Below are positions 54,401 to 62,629 of a stretch of DNA of 64,000 nucleotides, in pieces. The notes below the pieces were generated by a model. It was not told the origin of the DNA, made no database searches, and saw only the letters and a program-made list of their open reading frames with translations. Positions within the stretch are counted from its first letter, which is position 1. Each line of letters starts with the position of its first letter. The stretch comes from Chitinophaga pinensis (lineage in GTDB: Bacteria; Bacteroidota; Bacteroidia; Chitinophagales; Chitinophagaceae): NCBI GenBank assembly GCA_902167325.1, contig LR632930.1, forward strand, positions 3,782,001 through 3,846,000. The letters run 5' to 3'. The translations under genes and the position numbers were made by a program.

Positions 54401-57400
54401 ATGCTCGAAAACAAGAACGTTAACCGGTACGTGGATTATGTTTTGTATTGTTCGGATCGGTTTGGCTCTGCCAGTACCGCCTCGGTGGCAGAAGATAATA
54501 CATGGGGAGGGTGTGCGCCAGATGTGAATTGCCGGGTAATTGACCGGGAATGGAGAATGTATCTGGATGCTTACATGGAGCTGAAGAGAAAGTATTATCA
54601 GATAGACAGAGCTGCTAACGAATGTGCGGTAATAACCTGTCCTGTTGGTACTCCGGTTTCATTGGGGAATGGTTGCCCTCCCACTGGTGCATTCAGTTTG
54701 AGATCAGTATCAGTATCCGGTAGCCTTCAGACTGTTGCTGTCCGTTATGAAGGAGGCAATATCCCCCGTGCGGCAACCGTTACCTTACATTACCCATCCA
54801 ACTACGATGGGCTTACACAGGTAGCTTCCGTGGCTTTCGCTGCAGGTGATAAAGAAAAAACAATCAGTATTGCATCTGCCATCCAGGTAAACCTGGTGAA
54901 AGTAAAAAGTGTAACATGTAGCGGTGGGTCGACTACAATACCATGCAATGGATCTTCGTACACGCTGGACCTCGGTACCGGCGGGCGTAAGTCTGGTTTC
55001 CGTACCTGGGATAAAGTTGTGGGCAGCACAGTGGTAACTTATAGGGCTATTGAAGGGTATAAAGACCAGCCTCCAACAGGTTACTGCGCAGGAGCGCCAG
55101 CCCCTGTTTTCTATAGCTGCTTATGGGTTAAAACACAGAATAGTTCTGCCAGCGAATACTTGCAGAATGTATGGCTGGTGATCTGCCCGGCAACGGCTTG
55201 TGCTTCTCCAGGGAACTTTACCGCTACTTCTGGTAACATACCTAACCTGACCTTTTTTAATAGTTCTACTACTATATATCTATACCCGAATACGGCTCCA
55301 ACGACCGTTATTGCTAATCCTAATTGTATTAACCCGATCCGTACCTGGTATGATTGTTATTCGGTGACGCTGGATGGTATGACCTATAATTACAGGAATG
55401 TGTCTGTGTTTTCATGCGCACCTGCCTGTAGTTTTACAATTACGGTTACCAGTGGTGATGGAGACTTGTATATTAGACGGAATCCTTCTCAAACATGGTA
55501 TTATTACGTTTCTCCAATTGACCCGGGCAGTGGATGTCCGGATATTCCGGGTGATCAGGCTCAATTTTATCCCTGCATTATTTTCAAGCGTACGAATGGA
55601 GTTGCGGATACGCTGATAAATGTTTGGATGTATACCTGCATTGAAGATAATCCAGGTTTTGCAGCAACAAATGAAAGTATGCTACTGGCTGTAGATCCTT
55701 GTGATGCATATAAAACCAAACAATCGAGGCTAGGTCTTGTGGATTATAATGCTGCCATTGATACGGCCGGGATTAAGGCACAGGGCGCAGGACAATTACA
55801 ACAGCAGATTCAAAACGCATGTGCCAATCAGGCAGATGGCTGGATTAGCCGTTTACGCCCGGGAATGGGAAATATCTTGGCGGCCGACAGTGTGGCTCTT
55901 CGTAATAAACTGATTGAACTCTGCAATAAAGGTGTCGATATATACCATCCTTATGGCGCCAGCACACTGCCGCCACATGCCACACTGCCCAGTGGAGCAG
56001 TTAGCTTCAAAGATGTGTTGAAATCGATAACAGGGCTTTCCCAGCTTACCGCAGACTACAATCCCTGGCTGCTGGACGGGCCTTATCCCTATAAAACACC
56101 AGCGCAGACATCATTGCCGATCATTTCTTCGTCAGATCCTGAGCTGTGCAGCAGGCTTACAAAACTAAAGGCAGAACACCAGGCACAGCAACCCGGGGTT
56201 ACCTTCCATGTATACCTCACTAACCGGTTCGGTACGGCAAATACTTTAACCTTAGCGGAATTAACCGAATTGGAAAGAAGCTGTACCTCGTGTAAGTATC
56301 TGCTTAATGTAGACATTCAGGTTCCAGTGTACCTCACGAAAGAGGCCAAAGGATGTATTACTGCACAGGAGCTCAATACTGCGTGGAACGCATTGCTGGC
56401 TGAAAATCTTACCAACTTCACCAGTGCGCATCCCAATTATGAACGTATATTCACAAATTACTTTAACCATAAATGGGGCTTCACACTCAGCTTTACTGAT
56501 TATCAAAAGCTGAAAGCGCTTTATGATCAGAGTCCCTCAACTACGGCCATTCTTTGTAATGAACCAGTATTCGCACCGCAGGCAATAGACCCCTATGATT
56601 GCCTGTTAACACTGGTACAGCGGGGTGTATGGAATGGTATGCTACGGTATGATAGTTACATTGCAGAAGCTAAACGCCAGTTCAAACAGGAATATATCAG
56701 CGATTGTAGTAAGGCACTGGCTAAACTGGAAATGACGCATCTGGTTTCTGACTACCACTTTACCTTGTATTATTATGACCAGTCGGGGCAGTTGGTTAAA
56801 ACTATCCCCCCTGAAGGTGTGAAATTACTTAGTGATGCGGAAATTGAAGCTGCCGGAGAAGCGAAGGAAACCGTAGCAAACTGTACGTATACAGGCCCAA
56901 CTGCAGCTACTGACATGGCGCTGACCAATACTTACCTTATCAGTGCTTTCGAATCCGGTAAACGTTCGGTAGAAATGTGGGTATACGGCAACGAATTACC
57001 TCATGGTCAGGTACTTATGTCAACAGGTATTAATGGCTACCTGATGAATGCCTGTATCGGCAGCAGTATTCTGGAACTCGACCTGTACAAACTTGTTTCT
57101 GGGGATGTGACCAATAATTCCGTGGAAATAACGCGTTCCCGCCATTATAAAGTTCAACTCAACGCTGCTAATGTAAGGCCATGGATGCACATCGTGCTGA
57201 CAGGAGAAAACATTGGGCAGGATAACGGAACACTCAATATTTATGTGAATGGTGAGCTTTGTCCGGCAATATCTACCGGCACAGCACCAGCCACCTGCGG
57301 TTGGGAAATCGGGTATTCTGGCAGTACACTCGTATTGCCGTCGAATACCAGCATTTTGAAACACATACGTGGTTACAGCAGAGATTTAAACATTTCCGAG

Positions 57401-60400
57401 GTTCAGTTGCAGTATGCAAAAGCCTGTCTGGATGTGGATGCTTCATTGGCCGGGGTGCGACAGCACTGGGGGCGGTTTAATGTTCCTGCCGCAGGTTCGC
57501 CCACTACAGCCAACAATACAACAACGGAAACGCGGTATGCACGAGTATACCCTGACCATTGGCTTAACAGCAGTTATTCATTCCAGTCACTAAATGGCGC
57601 TGTTAGGCAAGTAACTCCAGACGGAGGCTTGTCCAATTTCTGGTACGATTACATTGGGAGGCTGGTTTTCAGTAAGAATGCAGTACAAACAGGCCGCAAC
57701 AGCTATACTAAATATGACATTCAGGGCAGGGTGGAAGAAGTGGGAGAGATTACAGGTAACACTTGGACCGGTACGTTCATAGCTAAAAAGACAGCTGAGG
57801 ATTGGCTGACTGCAAATATGGCTTCCAAGCAGCAGATCACCCGAACAAAGTACGATACTGAGGATCCGGATGCTAAAAATAAAGATTTCACAGCATCCTT
57901 CTCGCAGCAAAACCTCCGGCAGCGCGTAGCGGCTACTTATATGCTGGATGCAGATGGCGTGAATTCTTCAGCAGTGTCAGCTACTTACTACAGTTATGAT
58001 CTTACTGGTAACGTAAAATCTGTGCTTTTTAAAATGCCGGCCATGGCTACACCGGTTTATAAAAGGCTGGATTACAATTATGACCAGGCCAGTGGTAAGG
58101 TTAATACTGTACGTTATCAGATGGATGCACCAGATCAATTCCTGTATGATTATGATTATGATGCTGAGAACCGTTTGACAACAGTTAATACAGACATTAA
58201 AACAACCGGGACTGATAAATGGAAATTACTAACACCACGCCTTAATGCCCGATACTATTACTATAAGCACGGTCCGCTGAGCAGGATGGAGCTGGGAGGT
58301 AACTTGCAGGGGGTTGACTATGCCTATACATTGCAAGGATGGCTGAGAGCTATTAATGGTGAAAAGCTTTCTGCAAGCGGTAATATAACTGCCGTGCCCG
58401 ATATTGGCCAGGATGGCAAGACCGGAGCCGCTAACTCAACATTCAAGAAGGACGTTATTGCGTATTCCCTGCAGTATTATAAAGGTGACTATAAGCCTGT
58501 ATGGACAGACGGAGGTGGATCAACTGCCAACGAACCGGTATTCGCCATTAAATGGGAAAACCAGGCTTTGCCAGCGGGTGGTACAGGAAAAGAGTTGTTC
58601 AATGGTAATATTTCCCGTGTAACAGCAGCATTACGAGATGTGAGTGCCCGTGCCACGGTGGGGTATTCATACCGGTACGACCAGCTGAACCGACTTGCCC
58701 AGATGGCTTATCACCCTTCTTTAACCAATAGTACACCCGACTTTGCGGCTACACTCGCATTCGCCGAAAAAATCGAGTATGATGCAAACGGCAATATCAA
58801 GAAATACGAACGGAATGGAGACAGGTCCATCGCAGGTGAGGCTCCTATGGACCGGTTAAGTTATAATTACAACTACATTAATGAGAATGGTGTTAACCGT
58901 CTGGTTAATAATCGACTTCGTAGCGTATTTGAAACCGAGGTGACCAACAGTCACTATACGACAGATCTGAAAACCGGGCAGTCAGTAGATAACTATGGCT
59001 ATGACGCAATTGGGAACCTGATCCGCGATAACCAGGAAGGTATTACCGGAATCAATTGGTCAGTTTATGGCAAGATTAGTCAAATTAATAAAGGGGCTAA
59101 TACAATCGTTTACAAGTACGATGCTTCCGGTAACCGTATTTATAAGGAAACCACCTTCTCAGGGGTAAAGAAGAAAACCTGGTATCTCCGTGATGCAACA
59201 GGCAATACCCTTGCTGTCTATTCAGGCGATGCAACAACCAATGTAACCTGGGAAGAACAGCACTTATATGGCAGTAGCCGCCTGGGGTACTGGAATGCCG
59301 GTGTTGCCAATGGTGGAAATGCCACCACCAGCTGGAATACCCCCGGCAAAACCCTTTATGAGCTCTCCAACCACCTGGGGAACGTGTTAGCCACAATCTC
59401 TGGCAATGCGGCTATAGCGCAGGAGGCGGAAGTGGTACATATGAAGGATTATTATCCCTTTGGTATGGGAATGCCAGGGAGAAGCTTTAAATTAGGGATA
59501 AGTTCTTACAGGTATGGGTTTAACGGAAAGGAGAATGATAATGAGGTGAAAGGTGAAGGAAATCAGTTAGACTTCGGAGCGCGTGTTTATGATCCTAGGG
59601 TAGGTAAGTTCCTGTCAAGAGATCCTCTTGCTCAAAAGTATCCCGGACAAAGTGATTATGCATATGCAGTAAATAGTCCGCTCCGATTTATTGATGTGGA
59701 TGGGATGTTTGCAGGAGATCCTCCATCTTTTTGGAGTACTGTGAAGTTTTATGCCATTACTTTTGGTGTTGCGAATAAAAATATATTTACTCCGCGGCCA
59801 AAGGAGTGGGCTGAGAATCTAAAGGCAAATGGAGAAATACTAAGCAGAGGTGCGAAAGACTTTGGAAATGCAGCAATGACATCAACTTTGGCTAACGGGA
59901 ATGCAGTGATAAATTTCCTTTCCTTAGGGACGATTAATAGGTCTGCTGAAGTTATAGGTTTAATTCCGGAGTATCATGACAACTACAACAAGACGAGTTA
60001 TAATGCTTCAGTACTACTTACGGTAGTGAATTCTACAGGACAAGGGTCTGCGCCTAGTTTAGTGCTAGCAAATACGGGTACTGTTTATAAAGCGGTAGCG
60101 AATCAATATCGCGTTGTTAGTACGGTATTTACTTATGCAAAGGATAATTCACAAGAATCTGCCGAAGGAGGTGCGGAGGGTAATTCATCTAATTATGAAA
60201 ATCCGGGTCATCATGATGTAACTTCGCCTAATTTTAATAAAACGAAATCTGTTTTGCCTTCAAATGCTGCGGACTTATTTAACAGAAGTGTTGACGCCGG
60301 AGACGGGACTAGATGGGCGAAAGAAGGGAGCGGGAAGAAAAGTGTTTTTCATAGATTTGCTAGTGATGGAAATGGTAATTATCATTGGAACGGATCAACG

Positions 60401-60478
60401 AATGCAAAGCGGAAAGATGGCACAAGTAATACAATCCCAGAAAACCGCGTGCCCATTGACGTAAGAAGATTAAAGTAG
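51434..60478 (+). CDS. Giant secreted RHS polymorphic-toxin-like protein
   Basis: 3014 residues. Signal peptide (1-26, '...TTGFAA'). Residues about 335-440 carry the DUF6443-type opening of Bacteroidota RHS proteins ('NWQYSATFAEEGKRKEVVSYFD', 'YDQYGRPTVEVLPAP'). Cys-rich middle with three related repeats near 1226, 1306 and 1379. LamG-like domain about 1820-1995. RHS/YD repeats from about 2045, then the core ending near 'FLSRDPLAQKYPGQSDYAYAVNSP' and 'FIDVDGM', with Arg2729-Asp2730 and Asp2754/Asp2756 matching the self-cleavage region of RHS/TcC proteins. The 257 residues after Met2758 are a variable C-terminal domain in more AT-rich DNA. The signal peptide and many Cys point to an extracytoplasmic product, unlike T6SS-delivered Rhs. 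Confidence 0.85.
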   Translation: MPLNIFNFRRLFLAVCCLMMATTGFAATEPYQQQLAGKIKAGDTLVLRDEKFRNPSYDWSKVLNRKVTNNIRLELVTDSLFRIKKPFTCKVELKVEYWTQPNQDDPLTEENVTLEVNYDTTAGGMYTAVDEFDFQNGHLVKLTVKSISSTELGEDLPGIFRIVSKVIIDRNYVQDPAARVEIFARENSGEQAQIQPEGRMMAMAAPVTITANRVSLIWGAPNDGIDDYDLEWTFIDEFHPDGTLLSNPVNHTNLVMLDRMFRNNASRVTLKGHEYHINLVHNTRYLLIRMRTAPKDPGTGIRNPGVWSYSIKHTPVGGTEQINSGVITLTNTWHRSAFNWQYSATFAEEGKRKEVVSYFDKSLKNRQTVTLSNHSNEIASEADLTTIAQSVIYDQYGRPTVEVLPAPLNGVNILDFQSQLNKKANGTQYTFMDVNSGTFDCNFTFPAMGNTTGAGKYYSTQNGFKAIGNHNYVADAEGFPFSGKIYMNDNTGRLAVQGGVGAKFQPQWNAANPDLHATRFYYSKPSQFELYRLFGNDIGDATHYSKTTTIDPNGQISVSYTNLAGKTIATGLSGPSPANLDGLPGKPAEDDKTIELFTNSAFAFDPVTLKLTASQVYVAQEAGTRKLTVDVANLLSTSTIAAKNICTKCEYEIVLTVTSDCADPIVPQVFTIPVGVPGTNCSALTGSFRQEVTPNFANVGQYYIRLELRIKQIRVDQLAEQSIAINDLLKKQFDFIKEELEQIDFSGCFDDCQTCYAALGTKAVFMQKIRDKMTAMGVNMTTFGSQVDAWSNPLYDNLSTKCAAARGDCGEDPCANLKKTLRKDVAPGGQYAFFDAAGEPVETSIHVLFNKFRVVFPEKNKEDAGYNDNMVQNVEGDMVSVHDKSFTLTDLVKYWKQDWEDLFVIYHPEYCAYTYCVSTTSYQKWDEKLNKLALTAADALTLSTKPFDRNDPVWLTTVDPYFLSARGAAYLTAFKADLQNYSVNVKGLSMLENKNVNRYVDYVLYCSDRFGSASTASVAEDNTWGGCAPDVNCRVIDREWRMYLDAYMELKRKYYQIDRAANECAVITCPVGTPVSLGNGCPPTGAFSLRSVSVSGSLQTVAVRYEGGNIPRAATVTLHYPSNYDGLTQVASVAFAAGDKEKTISIASAIQVNLVKVKSVTCSGGSTTIPCNGSSYTLDLGTGGRKSGFRTWDKVVGSTVVTYRAIEGYKDQPPTGYCAGAPAPVFYSCLWVKTQNSSASEYLQNVWLVICPATACASPGNFTATSGNIPNLTFFNSSTTIYLYPNTAPTTVIANPNCINPIRTWYDCYSVTLDGMTYNYRNVSVFSCAPACSFTITVTSGDGDLYIRRNPSQTWYYYVSPIDPGSGCPDIPGDQAQFYPCIIFKRTNGVADTLINVWMYTCIEDNPGFAATNESMLLAVDPCDAYKTKQSRLGLVDYNAAIDTAGIKAQGAGQLQQQIQNACANQADGWISRLRPGMGNILAADSVALRNKLIELCNKGVDIYHPYGASTLPPHATLPSGAVSFKDVLKSITGLSQLTADYNPWLLDGPYPYKTPAQTSLPIISSSDPELCSRLTKLKAEHQAQQPGVTFHVYLTNRFGTANTLTLAELTELERSCTSCKYLLNVDIQVPVYLTKEAKGCITAQELNTAWNALLAENLTNFTSAHPNYERIFTNYFNHKWGFTLSFTDYQKLKALYDQSPSTTAILCNEPVFAPQAIDPYDCLLTLVQRGVWNGMLRYDSYIAEAKRQFKQEYISDCSKALAKLEMTHLVSDYHFTLYYYDQSGQLVKTIPPEGVKLLSDAEIEAAGEAKETVANCTYTGPTAATDMALTNTYLISAFESGKRSVEMWVYGNELPHGQVLMSTGINGYLMNACIGSSILELDLYKLVSGDVTNNSVEITRSRHYKVQLNAANVRPWMHIVLTGENIGQDNGTLNIYVNGELCPAISTGTAPATCGWEIGYSGSTLVLPSNTSILKHIRGYSRDLNISEVQLQYAKACLDVDASLAGVRQHWGRFNVPAAGSPTTANNTTTETRYARVYPDHWLNSSYSFQSLNGAVRQVTPDGGLSNFWYDYIGRLVFSKNAVQTGRNSYTKYDIQGRVEEVGEITGNTWTGTFIAKKTAEDWLTANMASKQQITRTKYDTEDPDAKNKDFTASFSQQNLRQRVAATYMLDADGVNSSAVSATYYSYDLTGNVKSVLFKMPAMATPVYKRLDYNYDQASGKVNTVRYQMDAPDQFLYDYDYDAENRLTTVNTDIKTTGTDKWKLLTPRLNARYYYYKHGPLSRMELGGNLQGVDYAYTLQGWLRAINGEKLSASGNITAVPDIGQDGKTGAANSTFKKDVIAYSLQYYKGDYKPVWTDGGGSTANEPVFAIKWENQALPAGGTGKELFNGNISRVTAALRDVSARATVGYSYRYDQLNRLAQMAYHPSLTNSTPDFAATLAFAEKIEYDANGNIKKYERNGDRSIAGEAPMDRLSYNYNYINENGVNRLVNNRLRSVFETEVTNSHYTTDLKTGQSVDNYGYDAIGNLIRDNQEGITGINWSVYGKISQINKGANTIVYKYDASGNRIYKETTFSGVKKKTWYLRDATGNTLAVYSGDATTNVTWEEQHLYGSSRLGYWNAGVANGGNATTSWNTPGKTLYELSNHLGNVLATISGNAAIAQEAEVVHMKDYYPFGMGMPGRSFKLGISSYRYGFNGKENDNEVKGEGNQLDFGARVYDPRVGKFLSRDPLAQKYPGQSDYAYAVNSPLRFIDVDGMFAGDPPSFWSTVKFYAITFGVANKNIFTPRPKEWAENLKANGEILSRGAKDFGNAAMTSTLANGNAVINFLSLGTINRSAEVIGLIPEYHDNYNKTSYNASVLLTVVNSTGQGSAPSLVLANTGTVYKAVANQYRVVSTVFTYAKDNSQESAEGGAEGNSSNYENPGHHDVTSPNFNKTKSVLPSNAADLFNRSVDAGDGTRWAKEGSGKKSVFHRFASDGNGNYHWNGSTNAKRKDGTSNTIPENRVPIDVRRLK
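59705..60475 (+). other. Variable C-terminal (putative toxin) region of the RHS protein
   Basis: Codes for residues 2758-3014. First a hydrophobic, helical pretoxin-like part (about 2760-2905, 'VVNSTGQGSAPSLVLANTGT'), then a compact last domain of about 90 residues with 'NPGHHDVTSPNFN', 'TRWAKEGSGKKSVFHRF' and 'YHWNGSTNAK', ending in 'VPIDVRRLK'. This closing domain resembles C-termini I associate with Bacteroidota RHS proteins, but I cannot name its activity. Base composition drops to AT-rich relative to the RHS core, a sign of modular exchange. Confidence 0.6.
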
Positions 60479-60498
60479 TAGATTAAAATTTAATAAAA

Positions 60499-60960
60499 AT
60501 GCTATTTGGAAATAAAGGGTTATTTGCAATAGAAGCAAATGTATCTTCTGAGAATTTATATGGTGAACTTATTTTATGGTTTGGAGGAAAGAGATTTGGT
60601 GATGGGGAGCCTAATTATTTTAAGCCTCAATTATCTGCTTTAAAAAGGCTTAAGGATTTAAGTTATATTTCTTCTTTAAATCCAAGAGGTTTGATGCCTA
60701 ATGTTTTGCTTAAGTCCATATTGGATTCTGAAACATTGTATGATTTGACATTACTTGGCTTAAACAATGGTTTTGATTCGTACGTACATCGAGCGTATAA
60801 GTATAATTTAGAGGTAGTATTTTTATGGGTGTTATTACCTAATAGGTCTGCAGATATAGATTTTAATAAAGATGTTGTAGAGCTTGCTTGTATTGAATCT
60901 GTAGAATATGATAAAGTGATAGGAGAGCTTCAGGAATGGATTGAAGGAGGTGGGCTGTAA
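60499..60960 (+). CDS. Putative immunity protein to the RHS toxin
   Basis: 153 residues, cytoplasmic, no signal peptide. Strongly AT-rich gene that starts 20 bp after the RHS stop, the usual place for the cognate immunity gene. The N-terminus 'MLFGNKGLFAIEANVSSENLYGELILWFGGKRFGDGE' resembles the Imm42 type of immunity proteins (opening 'FG...FAIE' and 'G...WIGG..GD'). The Imm42 assignment is by memory of the pattern. It would protect the producer and kin from the C-terminal domain of the 3014-residue protein. Confidence 0.7.
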   Translation: MLFGNKGLFAIEANVSSENLYGELILWFGGKRFGDGEPNYFKPQLSALKRLKDLSYISSLNPRGLMPNVLLKSILDSETLYDLTLLGLNNGFDSYVHRAYKYNLEVVFLWVLLPNRSADIDFNKDVVELACIESVEYDKVIGELQEWIEGGGL

Positions 60961-60995
60961 TTATTAGAGAGTTTAGATTAATAGTTTTATACAAT

Positions 60996-61024
60996 AAAAC
61001 GCCGCCTCATCGGGCGGCGTTTTT
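60996..61024 (+). terminator. Intrinsic terminator closing the RHS operon
   Basis: ACGCCGCC / GGCGGCGT stem with a 5-nt loop, A-run before and TTTTT after, 36 bp past the immunity gene. It may also serve the convergent XRE gene. Confidence 0.9.
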
Positions 61025-61046
61025 GCTTATATGAGTTTTTAATCGG

Positions 61047-61394
61047 CTACGCTTTTTTGTTGTATGCTTTAGAAGTTTTAAAATCTCGGATGTATGGGTC
61101 GATTACGTTGAATAACTCCGTCTGCTTGGGTTCGGGAAGCTTGGCAATGTCTTCGATTCTATCGAGCATATTGTTGTCTTTAACAGTCAGGGAAGACTTG
61201 CCTACCAAAAAGTCTAAGGATACTTCCAGGGCGTCGGCGATTTTGGTGGCGATCTCCACGGAAGGCATCATATCGCCACGCTCATACCTACCAATGATCG
61301 GCCCGGATGTGCCGATCTTCTCCGCGAGTTCTTCGCGGGAGAGCCCTTTTTCTTTACGGGCTTGCATGATTCTATCGCTAAATATTACACTCAT
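61047..61394 (-). CDS. XRE-family transcriptional regulator
   Basis: 115 residues. Helix-turn-helix of the Cro/CI type at about 8-62 ('IMQARKEKGLSREELAEKIGTSGPIIGRYERGDMMPSVEIATKIADALEVSLDFLVG'), then a short C-terminal helical part ('DRIEDIAKLPEPKQTELFNVIDPYIRDF') that probably dimerises. It is convergent with the RHS operon and just left of the IS element. It could control neighbouring genes or be a stand-alone accessory regulator; nothing in the sequence fixes its target. Confidence 0.9.
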   Translation of the reverse strand: MSVIFSDRIMQARKEKGLSREELAEKIGTSGPIIGRYERGDMMPSVEIATKIADALEVSLDFLVGKSSLTVKDNNMLDRIEDIAKLPEPKQTELFNVIDPYIRDFKTSKAYNKKA

Positions 61395-61429
61395 AGGTGC
61401 TTAAAATGCGGTTTGGTACATTGATTTGC

Positions 61430-61461
61430 CAAAATTACGGCAAGTATACGTAACGAACAAT
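61430..61461 (-). promoter_or_regulatory. Predicted promoter of the XRE gene
   Basis: Minus strand: ATTG-N20-TAATTTTG; the -7 half matches TAnnTTTG exactly. The spacer contains the inverted hexamer GTATAC. Leader of about 30 nt. Confidence 0.5.
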
Positions 61462-61509
61462 TTGTAAAGGTGTTGGTTTGTAGACTCCCCCGAAATTCGC
61501 CCAGTTGGG

Positions 61510-61529
61510 GTTAGAGAAAAATCTCTAAC
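61510..61529 (+). promoter_or_regulatory. Hairpin in the IS leader upstream of orfA
   Basis: GTTAGAG / CTCTAAC with a 6-nt loop, 15 bp before the orfA ATG. Such hairpins in IS elements can mask the start region when transcription comes in from outside; that role is inferred. Confidence 0.4.
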
Positions 61530-61544
61530 TTAAATGGGTCAATT

Positions 61545-61772
61545 ATGAAAAAAGTCAGATTCACCGAAACACAGATTATCTCGATTTTAAAGCATCAGGA
61601 AGCCGGTAGATCCATCAAGGATCTGGCGCGGGAGCATGGTGTTAGCGAAGCCACCATTTACAACTGGAAGGCCAAATACGGAGGTATGGAGGCCAATGAG
61701 GTTAAACATCTGAAAGACCTGGAAGAGGAAAACACCAGGCTTAAACGCATTGTTGCCAACCTCACCCTGTAG
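61545..61772 (+). pseudogene. IS3-family OrfA, truncated by an amber codon
   Basis: 75 residues with the helix-turn-helix of IS3 OrfA ('ETQIISILKHQEAGRSIKDLAREHGVSEATIYNWKAKYGG') and the start of the leucine-zipper-like helix ('KDLEEENTRLKRIVANLTL'). The frame stops at TAG 61770-61772 but then continues coherently ('[11 protein letters not shown]...') to a TGA at 61836, with the classical slippery site A-AAA-AAG at 61799-61805. So a sense codon has probably mutated to TAG, and the OrfAB fusion cannot form without read-through. Confidence 0.85.
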
Positions 61773-61798
61773 ATTGATGCTGTAAAGCACGTTCTAGA

Positions 61799-61805
61799 AA
61801 AAAAG
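61799..61805 (+). promoter_or_regulatory. Programmed -1 frameshift site (A-AAA-AAG) of the IS3 element
   Basis: The heptamer lies in the correct zero-frame phase of orfA. A -1 slip enters the frame of orfB ('[19 protein letters not shown]'), which is the usual route to the IS3 OrfAB transposase. Confidence 0.75.
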
Positions 61806-61834
61806 TACGGCGGCCTGCCGACAAACGGGAAGCA

Positions 61835-62629
61835 GTGAGCATGATGGTTTTGGATAAACAAGTGAGTGTTCGTAAGGCCTGCAAACTGATATCCCTGCCA
61901 CGTTCTGTTTATCGTTACCAGCGAAAGCCCAAGGACGATAATTCCCTGATGGTTGCGCTGGAAGAACTGGTCAAAAAGCATCCTACGATTGGTTTCTGGA
62001 AATGTTACTATCGTTTGCGCAGAAAGGGATACAGCTGCAACCACAAGAAGCTATACAGGGTCTATAAGCTTCTACAATTAAATATCCGTCGAAAGGTAAA
62101 GAGAAGACTTCCAGAGCGGATAAAGCGACCTCTAATGGTCCCGGAAAGCCTTAACCAGTCCTGGAGTATGGACTTCATGAGCGATAGCCTTGTAGATGGC
62201 CGTCGGTTCCGGCTACTAAACATCATAGATGACTATAACCGGGAATCACTGTGGATAGAAATCGATACGTCACTGCCGAGTCGTCGGGTAATCCGTGTAC
62301 TTGAGCGGCTCCTGGAAATGCGTGAGAAGCCACTGCGAATCCGGGTTGACAACGGCCCGGAGTTCATCAGCGATCTGTTGAAGTTGTGGTGTGAAGAACA
62401 TAACATCGAAATCCTGTTCATCCAACCGGGCAAGCCGGTACAAAATGCATTTATCGAACGCAATAATGGGTCAATCAGAAGAGAGCTATTAGATGCTTAC
62501 CACTTCTTCACTTTACAGGAAGTTCGCCTGATGGCTGAAGAATGGCGACAGGATTACAATGCTGAAAGGCCGCATGAAACGCTGGGCAATGTTCCTCCGC
62601 TGGAATACACCCAATCCGTTTCCCTGTGA
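61835..62629 (+). CDS. IS3-family transposase OrfB (DDE integrase core)
   Basis: 264 residues. N-terminal HTH_21-like region ('[39 protein letters not shown]'), then the rve integrase core with the DDE triad: Asp in 'WSMDFMSD', Asp in 'VDNGPEFIS' and Glu in '[17 protein letters not shown]'. The end '[20 protein letters not shown]' is typical of the IS407-like group. This frame is intact; it normally functions as the C-terminal part of OrfAB. Confidence 0.92.
   Translation: MSMMVLDKQVSVRKACKLISLPRSVYRYQRKPKDDNSLMVALEELVKKHPTIGFWKCYYRLRRKGYSCNHKKLYRVYKLLQLNIRRKVKRRLPERIKRPLMVPESLNQSWSMDFMSDSLVDGRRFRLLNIIDDYNRESLWIEIDTSLPSRRVIRVLERLLEMREKPLRIRVDNGPEFISDLLKLWCEEHNIEILFIQPGKPVQNAFIERNNGSIRRELLDAYHFFTLQEVRLMAEEWRQDYNAERPHETLGNVPPLEYTQSVSL

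Noticed and set aside
51434..60478. RHS protein as a T6SS-delivered effector
   Set aside because: It has a signal peptide, many Cys residues, and no PAAR or VgrG domain or T6SS gene nearby.
51434..60478. T9SS C-terminal sorting domain on the RHS protein
   Set aside because: Its C-terminus is the variable toxin-like domain and lacks the sorting-tail pattern seen at the left edge of the window.
43266..60478. Possible CRISPR or tandem-repeat array in the giant genes
   Set aside because: Repeats are protein-level and diverged; no regularly spaced identical DNA repeats were found.
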